A stretch of DNA of 12,037 nucleotides, taken from contig DHPY01000026.1 of NCBI GenBank assembly GCA_002411015.1, forward strand, positions 55,350 to 67,386, in the 5' to 3' direction. Both the position numbers and the translations under genes were made by a program. Positions 1-8,000 of the stretch are shown piece by piece. Source of the stretch: Armatimonadetes bacterium UBA5352. GTDB lineage: Bacteria > Armatimonadota > Zipacnadia > Zipacnadales > UBA5352. Numbering within the stretch: the stretch's first letter is position 1; each line of letters starts with the position of its first letter. The notes below the pieces were generated by a model. The model was not told the DNA's origin, did no database searches, and saw only the letters and a list, made by a program, of their open reading frames with translations.

Positions 1-684
1 GGCGGCGGCATGATGCAGGGCGGCCAGCAGGGCGGTATGATGCAAGGCGGCCAGCAGGGCGGTATGATGCAAGGCGGCATGATGCAGGGCGGCTGCCCGT
101 ACATGGCTGAGGGCGCGACCGAGCAGGGCATGCGCGGCATGCAGCGCGGCGCGATGTACAGCCGCGTGAGTATTGATGCCGATGCTGATGGCGTCTACGT
201 CCTCCGCGGCGGCCAGTTCTCCGTCTACGACCATGACCTGAACCAGGTGAAGTCGTGGCGCGCGGTCTCCGAGGAGTGCATGGCCGGCGACGACTCCGTC
301 CAGTGCGCGATGGCCGAGATGCGCAAGGCCGACTGCCCGACCTGCCGCATGATGCTTGGCTCGATTCAGGACGAGCGCGCGATCCCGAACGGCATGGTGC
401 GGATGTGGCATCGCCCCGCGGCGCTGCGCAGCGGCCCGGCGCGCATCCAGCTGCAGGTCAATGGCGCGGCCGGGATGGGCGATGCGAACGCGACCGTCAC
501 CGGCTACCTCTACCCGAGGAACAACGTGGATCAGGGGATGGGCGTTCCGCTGCGCTCGGTGGGCGGCGGCAGCTACTTCGGCATGGTGAACATCCCCCGC
601 TCCGGCGATTGGGACCTCGCGGTCCGCGTCCGGCGCCCCGGGATGGAGGACCAGCGGGTCTACTACAACCTCTCCGTTGAGTGA
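1..684 (+). CDS. Met/Gly/Gln-repeat protein with YtkA-like C-terminal domain, 5'-partial
   Basis: The reading frame is open from the first base, so the true start and any signal peptide lie outside the window; numbering here is from the Met codon at position 10. Residues 1-28 are tandem MMQGGQQGG/MMQGG units. Residues about 52-83 (DADADGVYVLRGGQFSVYD) look like one strand-rich blade of the sort found in periplasmic proteins. Then comes a cysteine-containing stretch with Cys29, Cys90, Cys99 and a CPTC pair at 109-112. Residues about 143-224 have an Ig-like beta pattern (ARIQLQV... GSYFGMVNIPRSGDWDLAVRV) resembling the YtkA/FixH-like domain found in copper-associated and other envelope proteins. 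Function is unknown. The Met-rich repeats and cysteines could bind metal such as copper, but this is inference. A hairpin 27 bp past the stop probably ends the transcript. Confidence is high that the frame is coding and low for any role. Confidence 0.8.
   Translation, partial: GGGMMQGGQQGGMMQGGQQGGMMQGGMMQGGCPYMAEGATEQGMRGMQRGAMYSRVSIDADADGVYVLRGGQFSVYDHDLNQVKSWRAVSEECMAGDDSVQCAMAEMRKADCPTCRMMLGSIQDERAIPNGMVRMWHRPAALRSGPARIQLQVNGAAGMGDANATVTGYLYPRNNVDQGMGVPLRSVGGGSYFGMVNIPRSGDWDLAVRVRRPGMEDQRVYYNLSVE
10..93 (+). repeat. in-frame coding tandem repeat (27-bp and 15-bp units)
   Basis: Two 27-bp units (10-36 and 37-63) encode MMQGGQQGG and differ by one base; two 15-bp units (64-78, 79-93) encode MMQGG. 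All units are multiples of three, so copy-number changes would keep the frame. The array may continue upstream of the window (the first nine bases encode Gly-Gly-Gly). Confidence 0.9.
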
Positions 685-710
685 GCCTTCCCTCCACGCG
701 TACACGATCA

Positions 711-732
711 GGGCGCGCCTTCGGGCGCGCCC
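711..732 (+). terminator. TTCG-loop hairpin, probable terminator of the first gene
   Basis: Perfect 9-bp stem GGGCGCGCC / GGCGCGCCC closed by a TTCG tetraloop, 27 bp after the stop codon at 682-684. The following plus-strand bases (CGTTCATTTCTC) are only moderately T-rich, so it may act as an imperfect intrinsic terminator or a 3'-end stabiliser. It also lies beyond the 3' end of the convergent larB gene (stop at 759-761), so it could serve both directions. Confidence 0.6.
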
Positions 733-758
733 CGTTCATTTCTCGGCATGATCGGCCG

Positions 759-1526
759 CTACCGGCCGCCACCGGCGCTCAGGCGGCTGATCATCGCGGC
801 GAACCGCCCCGCTCCGAAGCCGTTGTCTATGTTCACGACAACTACGCCCGATGCGCAGGAGTTGAGCATCCCGAGCAGCGCCGCCAGTCCCTCGAAGGCC
901 GCTCCGTAGCCGACGCTCGTCGGGACCGCGATCACGGGCGTCTCAACGAGCCCGCCGATGACGCTCGCGAGCGCCCCCTCCATCCCGGCTGCAACCACGA
1001 TCGCGCTGGCCCGCTGAAGCTGCTCCATGTGTCCGAGAAGCCGGTGGATGCCCGCGACGCCCACATCGTAGACGCGCTCGACGCGGCAGCCGGCAAGCTC
1101 CGCGACCACCGCTGCCTCCTCGGCGACCGGGATGTCGGAGGTCCCCGCGGTCACCACCGCGATCGGCGCGCGGTCCTCCGCGGCCTCCGGGAGCGGCCCC
1201 ACACGGATGATCCGCGCCTGCTCGTGGTAGACGGCCTCGGGCAGCGCCTCGCGCACCGCCGCGTATTGCTCGGCGGATGCGCGGGTGGCGATCACCAGCG
1301 GGCTCTCGGCCGCGAGCGCCTGCATGATCCGCGCGACCTGCTCGGGCGTCTTCGGCTCGGCCAGCACGGTCTCCGGGAAGCCCCTGCGGAGCGCGCGATG
1401 GTGGTCAACCTTCGCGAAGCCGAGGTCCTCGAAGGGCATCGAGCGCAGGCGCGCGCAGGCGTCGTCGGGGGCGATCTCCCCGGCGCTGACGGCCTGCATG
1501 AGTTTGCGGAGTTCTTCGGGATTCAT
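759..1526 (-). CDS. larB: nickel pincer cofactor biosynthesis protein LarB
   Basis: LarB converts nicotinic acid adenine dinucleotide to pyridinium-3,5-biscarboxylic acid mononucleotide (carboxylation plus AMP release), the first step in making the nickel-pincer cofactor of LarA lactate racemase and its relatives; it is cytoplasmic. The 255-residue product has the usual family length. The N-terminal segment has LGFAKVDHHRALRRGFPE (35-52). The PurE-like (AIR carboxylase) core carries AGTSDIPVAEEA (127-138), YDVGVAGIHRLL (153-164), AAGMEGALASVIGGL (179-193), and PTSVGYGAAFEG followed by LNSCASG. Cys224 in the last motif matches the catalytic cysteine known in this family. The ATG at 1526 is chosen because GGAG lies 7 bp upstream and homology begins there; a longer frame to 1631 would translate the palindromic repeat. 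larC and larE are not in the window. The gene follows the oxidoreductase gene on the same strand across a 198-bp repeat-filled spacer. Confidence 0.95.
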   Translation of the reverse strand: MNPEELRKLMQAVSAGEIAPDDACARLRSMPFEDLGFAKVDHHRALRRGFPETVLAEPKTPEQVARIMQALAAESPLVIATRASAEQYAAVREALPEAVYHEQARIIRVGPLPEAAEDRAPIAVVTAGTSDIPVAEEAAVVAELAGCRVERVYDVGVAGIHRLLGHMEQLQRASAIVVAAGMEGALASVIGGLVETPVIAVPTSVGYGAAFEGLAALLGMLNSCASGVVVVNIDNGFGAGRFAAMISRLSAGGGR

Positions 1527-1559
1527 CGGGTCTCTCCGGTATGTCACTCTCCAACGAAT

Positions 1560-1684
1560 GACGGGCTGGAAGCCCGTCGCTACGAACGACACGACAACGG
1601 CAACGACTCGCATGCTGGAAGCCTGCGCCACGGTGAGTGAGAGCTTCTGTCGTCCAGTGGGGCAGGCATCCTGCCTGCCGCCGT
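1560..1684 (+). repeat. palindromic repeat locus 1 (modules A, X, Y)
   Basis: Three palindromic modules sit in the spacer between larB and the oxidoreductase gene. Module A (1560-1578) is an 8-bp stem, GACGGGCT / AGCCCGTC, with a GGA loop. Module X (1614-1635, GCTGGAAGCC then GCGCCACGGTG) matches 8750-8771 at 21 of 22 bases. Module Y (1657-1684, core GGCAGGCATCCTGCCTGCC) matches 9979-10006 at 27 of 28 bases. The X-Y linker is about 23 bp here, longer than at the other two loci. CCAC (1628-1631) can pair with GTGG (1657-1660). Confidence 0.85.
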
Positions 1685-1691
1685 TTGTCGT

Positions 1692-1719
1692 CCTCCCCCT
1701 CTTCCGGGCCGGGGGGAGG
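1692..1719 (-). terminator. C/G-rich hairpin just after the oxidoreductase stop
   Basis: Perfect 8-bp inverted repeat CCTCCCCC (1692-1699) / GGGGGAGG (1712-1719) with a 12-base loop. It starts 5 bp past the oxidoreductase stop codon in the direction of minus-strand transcription. No T-run follows, so termination is plausible but not proven; it may instead be another member of the local palindromic repeat set. Confidence 0.4.
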
Positions 1720-1724
1720 GGCCG

Positions 1725-2732
1725 CTACAGCGGCAGAGCCACCACCCGGTTCGAGGCTGCCGAGATCCCGGCCGCCTGCGCGATCTCAATCGCCCGCAGG
1801 CCGTCGATGCCCGGGATCGTCACGTCGGTGTCGTCGAGGATCGCCTCCGCGAACTCCCGCATCTCCCGCTGCACACCGGGCTCGTAGCCCGCGCCTGCCT
1901 GTTCGTATGTCGTCACCTGCGGCTCTCCGCCCTCGATCAGCCAGTGGACCTCCTTGAGCCGGTGGCTGAAGAGGATCGTGCCACGCGTCAGGAAGATCTT
2001 CCCGTCGTAGGCGCCCATCTTCGCCGAATGCCCGCCGAGAAGCGAGCCGATGCCGCCGCCCTGGAAGTTCACGGTGACCTGCGCGTAGTCTTCGTAGTCC
2101 ACCTGGGGCGTCACGAAGTTGTTCATCGCCGCGTAGACGCTCACCGCATCGCCGAGGACCTGGCGCATCAGGTCTATCTCGTGCGCGTTGATCTCATAGA
2201 GCGGCCCACCGCAGGTCTCTCGCTTGAGGCGCCAGGGCTGGCCATACTGCCCACCCCAGGCCCCTCCGATGCGCGTCACCTGCATGCCGAAGGGCTCGCC
2301 GAACTCGCCCGAGCGGATGTGATCGAGTATCCAGGCAGCCGGCGAACCGTAGCGCAGCACCTGGCCGATCATCAGCTTGACTCCCGCGGACTCGCACGCG
2401 TCAATCATCGAGCGCGCATCCGCTACGTTCAGCGCCATCGGCTTCTCGCAGAAGACGTGCTTGCCGGCCTCCGCGGCGCGCATCGTCATCTCCGCGTGAA
2501 GGTAGTTCGGCACTGCAACAATCACCGCGCCGATCTCGTCGCGCCCGAGCAGTTCCCTCACATCCGTGAACGCCTCGATCTCCCCGCCAAGCTCCTCAGC
2601 CGCCGCCTGCGCGACCCCCTCCGCCGCGTCGGCCACTGCCACGATGCGCGCGTCTTTCACCTCAGCGAGCCCCCGCGCCAGGGACTTCGCCATGCCCCCG
2701 CCGCCGATCAGTCCTACCCGAATCTGGTCCAT
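1725..2732 (-). CDS. Gfo/Idh/MocA family NAD(P)-dependent oxidoreductase
   Basis: A cytoplasmic dehydrogenase of the family that oxidises or reduces sugars, inositols and related polyols with NAD(P). The 335-residue length is typical. The N-terminal Rossmann fold starts at once, with the glycine-rich loop GLIGGGGMA (7-15). The family signature EKP is at 96-98 (FCEKPMAL), with the catalytic lysine expected at 97. The C-terminal alpha/beta domain has the YEINAHEIDLMRQVLG stretch (179-194), whose His184 and Asp187 correspond to the usual substrate-site HxxD. The start has GGAGGG 6 bp upstream. It lies 45 bp downstream of the sugar isomerase/epimerase gene, so the two are probably cotranscribed. 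The substrate cannot be read from sequence; in this pairing the enzyme often acts on a keto- or epimerised sugar, which is inference. Confidence 0.92.
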   Translation of the reverse strand: MDQIRVGLIGGGGMAKSLARGLAEVKDARIVAVADAAEGVAQAAAEELGGEIEAFTDVRELLGRDEIGAVIVAVPNYLHAEMTMRAAEAGKHVFCEKPMALNVADARSMIDACESAGVKLMIGQVLRYGSPAAWILDHIRSGEFGEPFGMQVTRIGGAWGGQYGQPWRLKRETCGGPLYEINAHEIDLMRQVLGDAVSVYAAMNNFVTPQVDYEDYAQVTVNFQGGGIGSLLGGHSAKMGAYDGKIFLTRGTILFSHRLKEVHWLIEGGEPQVTTYEQAGAGYEPGVQREMREFAEAILDDTDVTIPGIDGLRAIEIAQAAGISAASNRVVALPL

Positions 2733-2777
2733 CTTATACCCTCCAGGCGCCTCCAGCGCGCCGGTGTAGTGTGCGCG

Positions 2778-3602
2778 TCAGCGCCCGAGAATCGCGTCCA
2801 TCGACTTGCTCGTCGCCTCAATCAGCCGCTCCGGATGGTGCGGGTACGGCGGCATCATCTCCGCGGTCACCGGGCCATCGTAGCCGATCTCCTCGAGCGC
2901 CTCCATGACCGCCGCCCACGGCACATCGCCCTCCAGCAGGTCCACGAAGCCGTCGAAGGTGCCGGTGCCGATGCTCTCGCGGAAGTCCTTGAAGTGGACT
3001 GCCTTGATCCGGTCGCCGAGGATGCGGATCCACTGGTCCGGGAAGCCGTTGGGGATGACGTTGCCCACGTCGAAGTAGGCCTGCACGTACGGTTCGTCGA
3101 TCTCGTCAATGATCCCCGCGAACTCCAGCGGCGAGAGCAGGAACTTGTTCCAGACGTACTCCAGACCGATGTAGACTCCCGCCTCCTCGGCAGCCTCGCC
3201 GAGGTCCATGAAGACATCCACGCAGTCGTCGTAGGCCTCGTCGTAGGAGTAACCGGCGGTCACGGTGCCGGGCACCACGAGGAAGGTCTCCGCGCCGATA
3301 GCCGCCGCCAGGCCGAGCGAGGTTCGGATGATCTCGATGCCCTTCGCGCAGATGTCCGGGTCCGGGCCGATGGCCGGGAATGACCAGCCGAGGCCGGTCG
3401 CGAGCGTCGGCAGCTTGAGGCCGATCTCGCCCGCCATATCCACGAACTCCTGCATATCCTCCGGTCTGCTCTCCGGGGTGATCTCACCCTCGCCCTCGAC
3501 GGTCAGCTCGATCGCCTCGAAGCCGTAGTCCTTCGCCATCCTCATGCGCTGCTCGATCGACATGCCTTCGGAGAAGGACCAGTAGCTGATTGACTTGATC
3601 AT
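2778..3602 (-). CDS. sugar phosphate isomerase/epimerase family TIM-barrel protein
   Basis: A 274-residue xylose-isomerase-like (AP endonuclease family 2) TIM barrel, the fold used by ketose 3-epimerases, hydroxypyruvate isomerase, inosose dehydratase and related enzymes. The four metal ligands of the ketose-epimerase group are all visible at the expected places: Glu148 (GLEYV), Asp178 (YFDVGN), His203 (VHFKDF) and Glu248 (TAEMM). The barrel begins at once (IKSISYWSF), so there is no signal peptide and it should be cytoplasmic. The ATG at 3602 has GGAGGG 7 bp upstream. It is the first gene of a probable two-gene unit with the Gfo/Idh/MocA oxidoreductase, a common sugar-catabolic pairing. The exact substrate is unknown; some members of the fold are not isomerases. 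Confidence 0.9.
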   Translation of the reverse strand: MIKSISYWSFSEGMSIEQRMRMAKDYGFEAIELTVEGEGEITPESRPEDMQEFVDMAGEIGLKLPTLATGLGWSFPAIGPDPDICAKGIEIIRTSLGLAAAIGAETFLVVPGTVTAGYSYDEAYDDCVDVFMDLGEAAEEAGVYIGLEYVWNKFLLSPLEFAGIIDEIDEPYVQAYFDVGNVIPNGFPDQWIRILGDRIKAVHFKDFRESIGTGTFDGFVDLLEGDVPWAAVMEALEEIGYDGPVTAEMMPPYPHHPERLIEATSKSMDAILGR

Positions 3603-3869
3603 CTGTCTTCCCTCCGCTTAGCTTCACGGACATTCGCACGTACGGCGTGAGTCTGTTCCCTCCCGGCGGCGGGAAGTCCTGCACGGCAGATGGGGGCTCA
3701 GCTTCGCTTCGTAGAGTCCGCAAAAACGAAGCGTAACGTCGCGCCGAAGCCATCAAGCGCAGACAGGGCGTCGCCGATGATGGCTGCGATGGACCAGGGG
3801 ACAGGCGAGGGCGTCGCCGCGCCGGTTGCGGCGGCCGTCCCCGCCACTACGAACGACGAGGTGCGGACT
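3603..3869. promoter_or_regulatory. divergent intergenic region with an 8-bp inverted repeat
   Basis: This 267-bp spacer separates the minus-strand epimerase/oxidoreductase unit from the plus-strand GGDEF-like gene and must hold both promoters, but I see no convincing -35/-10 pair. It contains a perfect inverted repeat, CGCTTCGT (3705-3712) / ACGAAGCG (3726-3733), with a 13-base spacer. If the plus-strand gene really begins at 3690 or 3777 instead of 3870, part of this region is coding. Confidence 0.45.
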
Positions 3870-4874
3870 ATGAGTGAGCCACTGCGAATGCCACGGGAGG
3901 AGGAGCTGTTCGTTCCGCAGTCCACCGATGATGTGCTCGACCGCCTCGCACGGGCGACCGATCTCCTCGATCTGCTGCGGAGGGCGGACGAGGTCACGCC
4001 GGGCGAGATCGATCTCTGGAGCGCGCTGATCCTCGGGCCGGCCGGGGAGAGCGCGCGCCTCTATATCCACAGTGCCGCGCCGATCACCCCCACGCTGGCG
4101 CTGGCGGTGAGCGAGTCGATGCATGAGGAGCTGATCGGCTGCTGCGGTGAGCCGCCGGAGCTGGTCGGGGTCCGGCAGGCAGGCATGTCCTGCGGTGACA
4201 TCGCGGCGGGGGTGATCGCGAGCTTCAGTGAAGCGTTCCACGATCACGTGACGCAGCGTGGCCAGCGGCCCGTTGGCATCACCCGCGCCGGCGCAACGCG
4301 CACCGACGGCCTGACGCTGCAGCGCTGGCGGGAGGCCGATCGCGCGCTGGAGGTGACCGCGTGGCTGGTCGGCGCGCTGGCCGATGGTGAGGCTCACGAG
4401 CCGGGGGTGCGCGACCCGATCACCGGCCAGTACTCCCGCGCGTTCTTCGAGCACATGCTGCGCAACGAGCTCGCGCGCCACCAGCGCTCGGCGTCGGAGT
4501 TGAGCGTGATCCTGCTGCAGCTCCGGCGGTCATCGCCACTGCTGGCGGACGAGCGGCCATCGCCGCTGGTGCTGGCGGCCACAGCCGGGATCATGCGGCA
4601 GGAGTTGCGCGACGCCGACGTCATCGCGAGGCTGGACTGCAGCCGGATGGCGGCGCTGCTGCCCTGCACGAACCCGCGGAACGGACTGATCGCCGCGAGC
4701 CGACTGGGGGAGGCGCTGCAGGACGCGCGGGAGGTTGAGGGCTGGAGCATCGACATTGGCATCAGCGGGATGGGGATGGAGCTGGTGGGCGCGGATGAGC
4801 TGCTGGACCAGGCGACGCACGCGATGCTGTCCGCCGGCCGCGGGGCGTCGAGGCACCCGTTCGTGTATGTGTGA
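3870..4874 (+). CDS. GAF-like / degenerate GGDEF-domain regulatory protein
   Basis: The C-terminal half follows the GGDEF (diguanylate cyclase) template: DPITGQYSRAFFEHMLRNEL (182-201, the D-LTGLYNRR-F start motif), ADVIARL (249-255), ALLPCT (262-267), IDIGISGMG (294-302) and ADELLDQATHAMLSAGRGASR (308-328). At the signature site the aligned residues are DCSRM (256-260) instead of GGDEF, and the strand that normally carries the first metal-binding Asp reads VILLQLRR. The domain therefore should not make c-di-GMP and is more likely a binding or scaffold domain. Residues about 15-170 form an alpha/beta sensor-like region that I read as GAF-like with low certainty. There is no signal peptide or membrane segment, so it is probably cytoplasmic. 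The ATG at 3870 is preferred because GAGGTG lies 6 bp upstream; in-frame ATGs at 3690 and 3777 have poorer sites and add a low-complexity leader. Confidence 0.8.
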   Translation: MSEPLRMPREEELFVPQSTDDVLDRLARATDLLDLLRRADEVTPGEIDLWSALILGPAGESARLYIHSAAPITPTLALAVSESMHEELIGCCGEPPELVGVRQAGMSCGDIAAGVIASFSEAFHDHVTQRGQRPVGITRAGATRTDGLTLQRWREADRALEVTAWLVGALADGEAHEPGVRDPITGQYSRAFFEHMLRNELARHQRSASELSVILLQLRRSSPLLADERPSPLVLAATAGIMRQELRDADVIARLDCSRMAALLPCTNPRNGLIAASRLGEALQDAREVEGWSIDIGISGMGMELVGADELLDQATHAMLSAGRGASRHPFVYV

Positions 4875-5079
4875 GAGCGGCCCTGATCGGTTCGTGGAGG
4901 GGCCGCCCGAGCGTCCGCCGCTTGCGGCGGCGCGAGGATGAGGAACTCAGCCGCTGTGCCGGCCCCTGTCGTGACACCGCCAACAGCAGGGACGGCACAG
5001 CGGCTTCGTCGGCGTCCGCAAACGACGCGGACGCCTCCTCCACGGCAAAGGCCGAAGGGAGGTCAGGGCCGTGGGGCCG
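4875..5079. other. convergent spacer packed with hairpins
   Basis: No gene is seen between the two convergent stop codons. Four perfect inverted repeats follow one another: GCGGCCC 4877-4883 / 4900-4906; CCGCCG 4915-4920 / 4925-4930 with a CTTG loop; a 13-bp pair AGCCGCTGTGCCG 4949-4961 / 4993-5005, which encloses a further CCCTG/CAGGG pair; and GGCGTCCGC 5011-5019 / 5027-5035. None is followed by a clear T-run. They may jointly act as a bidirectional transcription barrier. Confidence 0.7.
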
Positions 5080-8000
5080 CTACTCCACCCGGCCGAACTG
5101 CACGTCGTCCACCCACAGCACCTGGTCCGGCGCGCCGCCCGAGCCCATCCCGAACCTCACCGTGGTGTAACCCGGCTGCATCTCGACCGTCGCCTCATAC
5201 GCCCGCCAGTCATCGCTCGGCTCGATCGGCACCTCCACCGCCGAGCCAAGCTGCCCGGAGACCGTCGCCTTCGCCACGGTCGCATCGCCGCGCGCCATGA
5301 AGCGCAGCGTGTAGGTCCCGCCCGTCCGCAGGCGCATCGGCTGGCTCGTCAGCGTCATGTAGACCTCGGGCCGCACGAACTTCAGGCAGGATACGCCATC
5401 GGTCGCGTCCTCCTGGCTCCAGAAGGGCCAGGTGTAGCCCATCTGCCGCGGGTGCGAGATCGTCCAGGTGCGCGGCGGGTAGTCGGGGCTGCCCTCCTCG
5501 AAGCTCCCGTTGCGCAGCAGGTTCACGAGCTCCCCGCTGTAGCTGTCCCGCAGCGTCGCCGTCACCACCGGCTCGGCGCCCGGCGCGTAGCGCACGTAGA
5601 TCTCCGCCGCCTCACGCCACGGCGCGGACACCGCGTCATCGCCCTTCACGCTCACCGACTGATCCCAGCGGTCCTGCACCAGCAGCTCCGCGCCCTCCGC
5701 CGCGAAGTCGTAGACGCCCTGCTCGCGCGGGTCCACGAAGTGCCCGTAGGCGATGATCTCCCCGTTGTCCGCGATCGCGGTCGGCAGCGCCACCTCATGC
5801 TCGCCGTCGCCATCGCGCACCGTCATCGTCAGCGGCTCGAGCGGCGTGGGCAGGTCGAGCGCCGGGTTCACCCACAGCACCGTCTCGGTGTCCACGATCA
5901 GCCTTGCCCGGCGATCGTCCCGCCGGACCTTCGCGGGCTGCGCAGTCTCCGGCGCATCGGGGGCCGCTGCCATAACCACCCGCGGCCGCACGGGCAGCCG
6001 CAGGTTGACCGTGGCAGGCGCGCTCGGCTTCACCTGCACCAGCGCGTCGGCCCCCGGCGCGGCATACTGCGCCGCCGCGTCGCATGGCATGTCCGAAGCA
6101 AAGACCTGCTGGCCGTCGATGCTCAGCCGCGTGCCGCCCTGCAGCAGCCAGCGCGCGACCTGCCCGTCCGCGCCGCGAGCGACGCTGGCAAGTCGCCCGT
6201 CGGTGTCGATGCCATCCAGCGACGCAACCTCCGCGTCGGCGTCACGGATCAGCACCGTCTCGGCGACGCCATCGCGCTTAAGCCGCACCGCCTGCCCGCC
6301 GGTGGCCGTGATCTCTGCTGCCTCCAGCGCGGGCCCGTCGCCCTCGGCGTATGCGTCCATCACCGCGATGATCCGCTCCTGCTCGGCTGCGGCGGTGGTC
6401 GCGCGGATGTGGTAGGTTTGCGGGAAGGCCTCGGTGTAGCGGCACCACAGCTTGCTCAGCATCGGGTACGGGCGCTCGTTGGTCTGCGTGTAGGTGAGGC
6501 CCTCGGGCGCGAGGTGCTGCACCCGCAGCCGCTGATCGCTCTGGCGCACGACCATCGTCTGCGAGGCCTCGTCGATCTCGGCAGGCTCGAAGGTGTTCAG
6601 CAGCCAACTGAACTCGGAGGCATCGGGCGCGGCGAGATCATCCACCATCACGAAGACATCGGGGCGGATGAACAGCACCGTGCGATCGAACTCGTCGAGC
6701 ATCTCCGGATACGCCGCTGCGGCGGAGCCGGTGAAGAGGCAGTAGTCGGCGGAGTTCAGGAAGGTGGTGAAGCGGCCCTTGGCCTCGATGGTCTTCGGCT
6801 GGCCCTCGCCGTTCACGAGCAGCGTGTTATGCGGGAAGGTCATGCGCGACCAGTTCCCGTGGTAGGTGTCGCCGGCGTAGGTGTAGTAGCCCGCGTCGAC
6901 CGCCATGATCTCCCCGCCCGCGTGCAGCACGAAGGCGTTCTGGTCGGCATGCGCGTGGCTGGCCCCGCCGAAGGGGCTTGAGCGGAAGAAGATGCGGTTG
7001 CTGCGGTGATCGTAGAAGCGGTCGTAGGCCGCAAGCTGGCCGACATCCGGGAACATGCGCGCCTGCGCGATATCCACCGGCGGCTTCGGCTCGATCCCTG
7101 TGCTCGAGAGGTAGCCCAGCGGCATGTGATTGGGGCTGCCGAGGACCGTGTCGCTCCACCACGTGGAGTACGGATCTCCGGTCATCGAGCCGAGGAAGCG
7201 GGAGATGTAGGTGTCCGCGCTTGAGCCAGGGATCGGGTTGAGCAGCGAGTAGCAGTCGCCACCGTGGTTCCACCAGTAGTTCAGCGACATGCAGTACATC
7301 CAGAAGTCGTCCGCGTTGCGCAGCCGGGGCATCATGAAGACATCGATCCCGGTCGCCGTCTTCAGCGCCGCGAGGCCTTCGAGGATCATCGAGAACTTGT
7401 GCCCGTAGACCTGCCCCTCGGTGTAGCCGCCATCATCCTCCCCCCACGGGATGCGGTTCACATACTGGCGGATCAGCCAGTCGGCCCACTCCCGCGTCTG
7501 CTCGGTCTCGTCGGCGACCGCGAGCACCGTCGTCAGCAGCGCGTGCATGCACTGCTGCCCGTGGGAGTTCTGGTAGTTCAGGTGCAGCTTCAGCGCGTCG
7601 TGCGTCCACGCGTAGGCGTTGTCGCAGTGGTAGATGACATGCCCGAGGATCGCCTCGCGCTCCTCCGGGCTCAGGCGGTCGTAGAGGCGATCATACGCGA
7701 GCGCGATGCCCTTGAGGCCATACTCGTAGTTGTAGACGACCGTGTCGTGCTGCCCGCGGTCGCCGAGGTGGTAGTCCATCCGGAAGGGCGCGCAGAACAG
7801 CGCCCACTGCTTCGCGGCCTCTGCGTAGCGCTCATCGCCGCTGATCTGATACGCGAGCGAGAGCGCGTTGGCGCGTGAGGCCGCGGAGAGCAGCGCGGAG
7901 CTGCCGAAGCCCTTCGGCACGAGCGGCTGGCCGTCGCGGAGGTAGAAGACCTGCTTCCGCGCCGGATCCGGCTCCGCCGGCATCGGCTGGAGGTCGAGTT

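Noticed and set aside
1527..1631. N-terminal extension of LarB to position 1631
   Set aside because: The extension translates repeat modules A and X; LarB homology and a GGAG site both begin at 1526.
681..1640. 319-codon plus-strand open frame opposite larB
   Set aside because: It is antisense to a confidently identified larB, runs through the terminator hairpin and palindromic repeats, and has no family signal.
1944..3383. 479-codon plus-strand open frame opposite the oxidoreductase and epimerase genes
   Set aside because: It crosses two recognised minus-strand genes, has no recognisable domain and has Arg/His/Leu-rich shadow composition.
3690..3869. longer version of the GGDEF-like protein starting at 3690 or 3777
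   Set aside because: The added residues are low-complexity Ala/Thr-rich and would cover an 8-bp inverted repeat, and the ribosome sites are weaker than GAGGTG before 3870. It is kept as an alternative, not excluded.
5071..6981. 636-codon plus-strand open frame opposite the lyase gene
   Set aside because: It is antisense to a gene with clear heparinase motifs. Its translation is Arg/His/Ala/Leu-rich with no domain, as expected for the complementary strand of GC-rich coding DNA.
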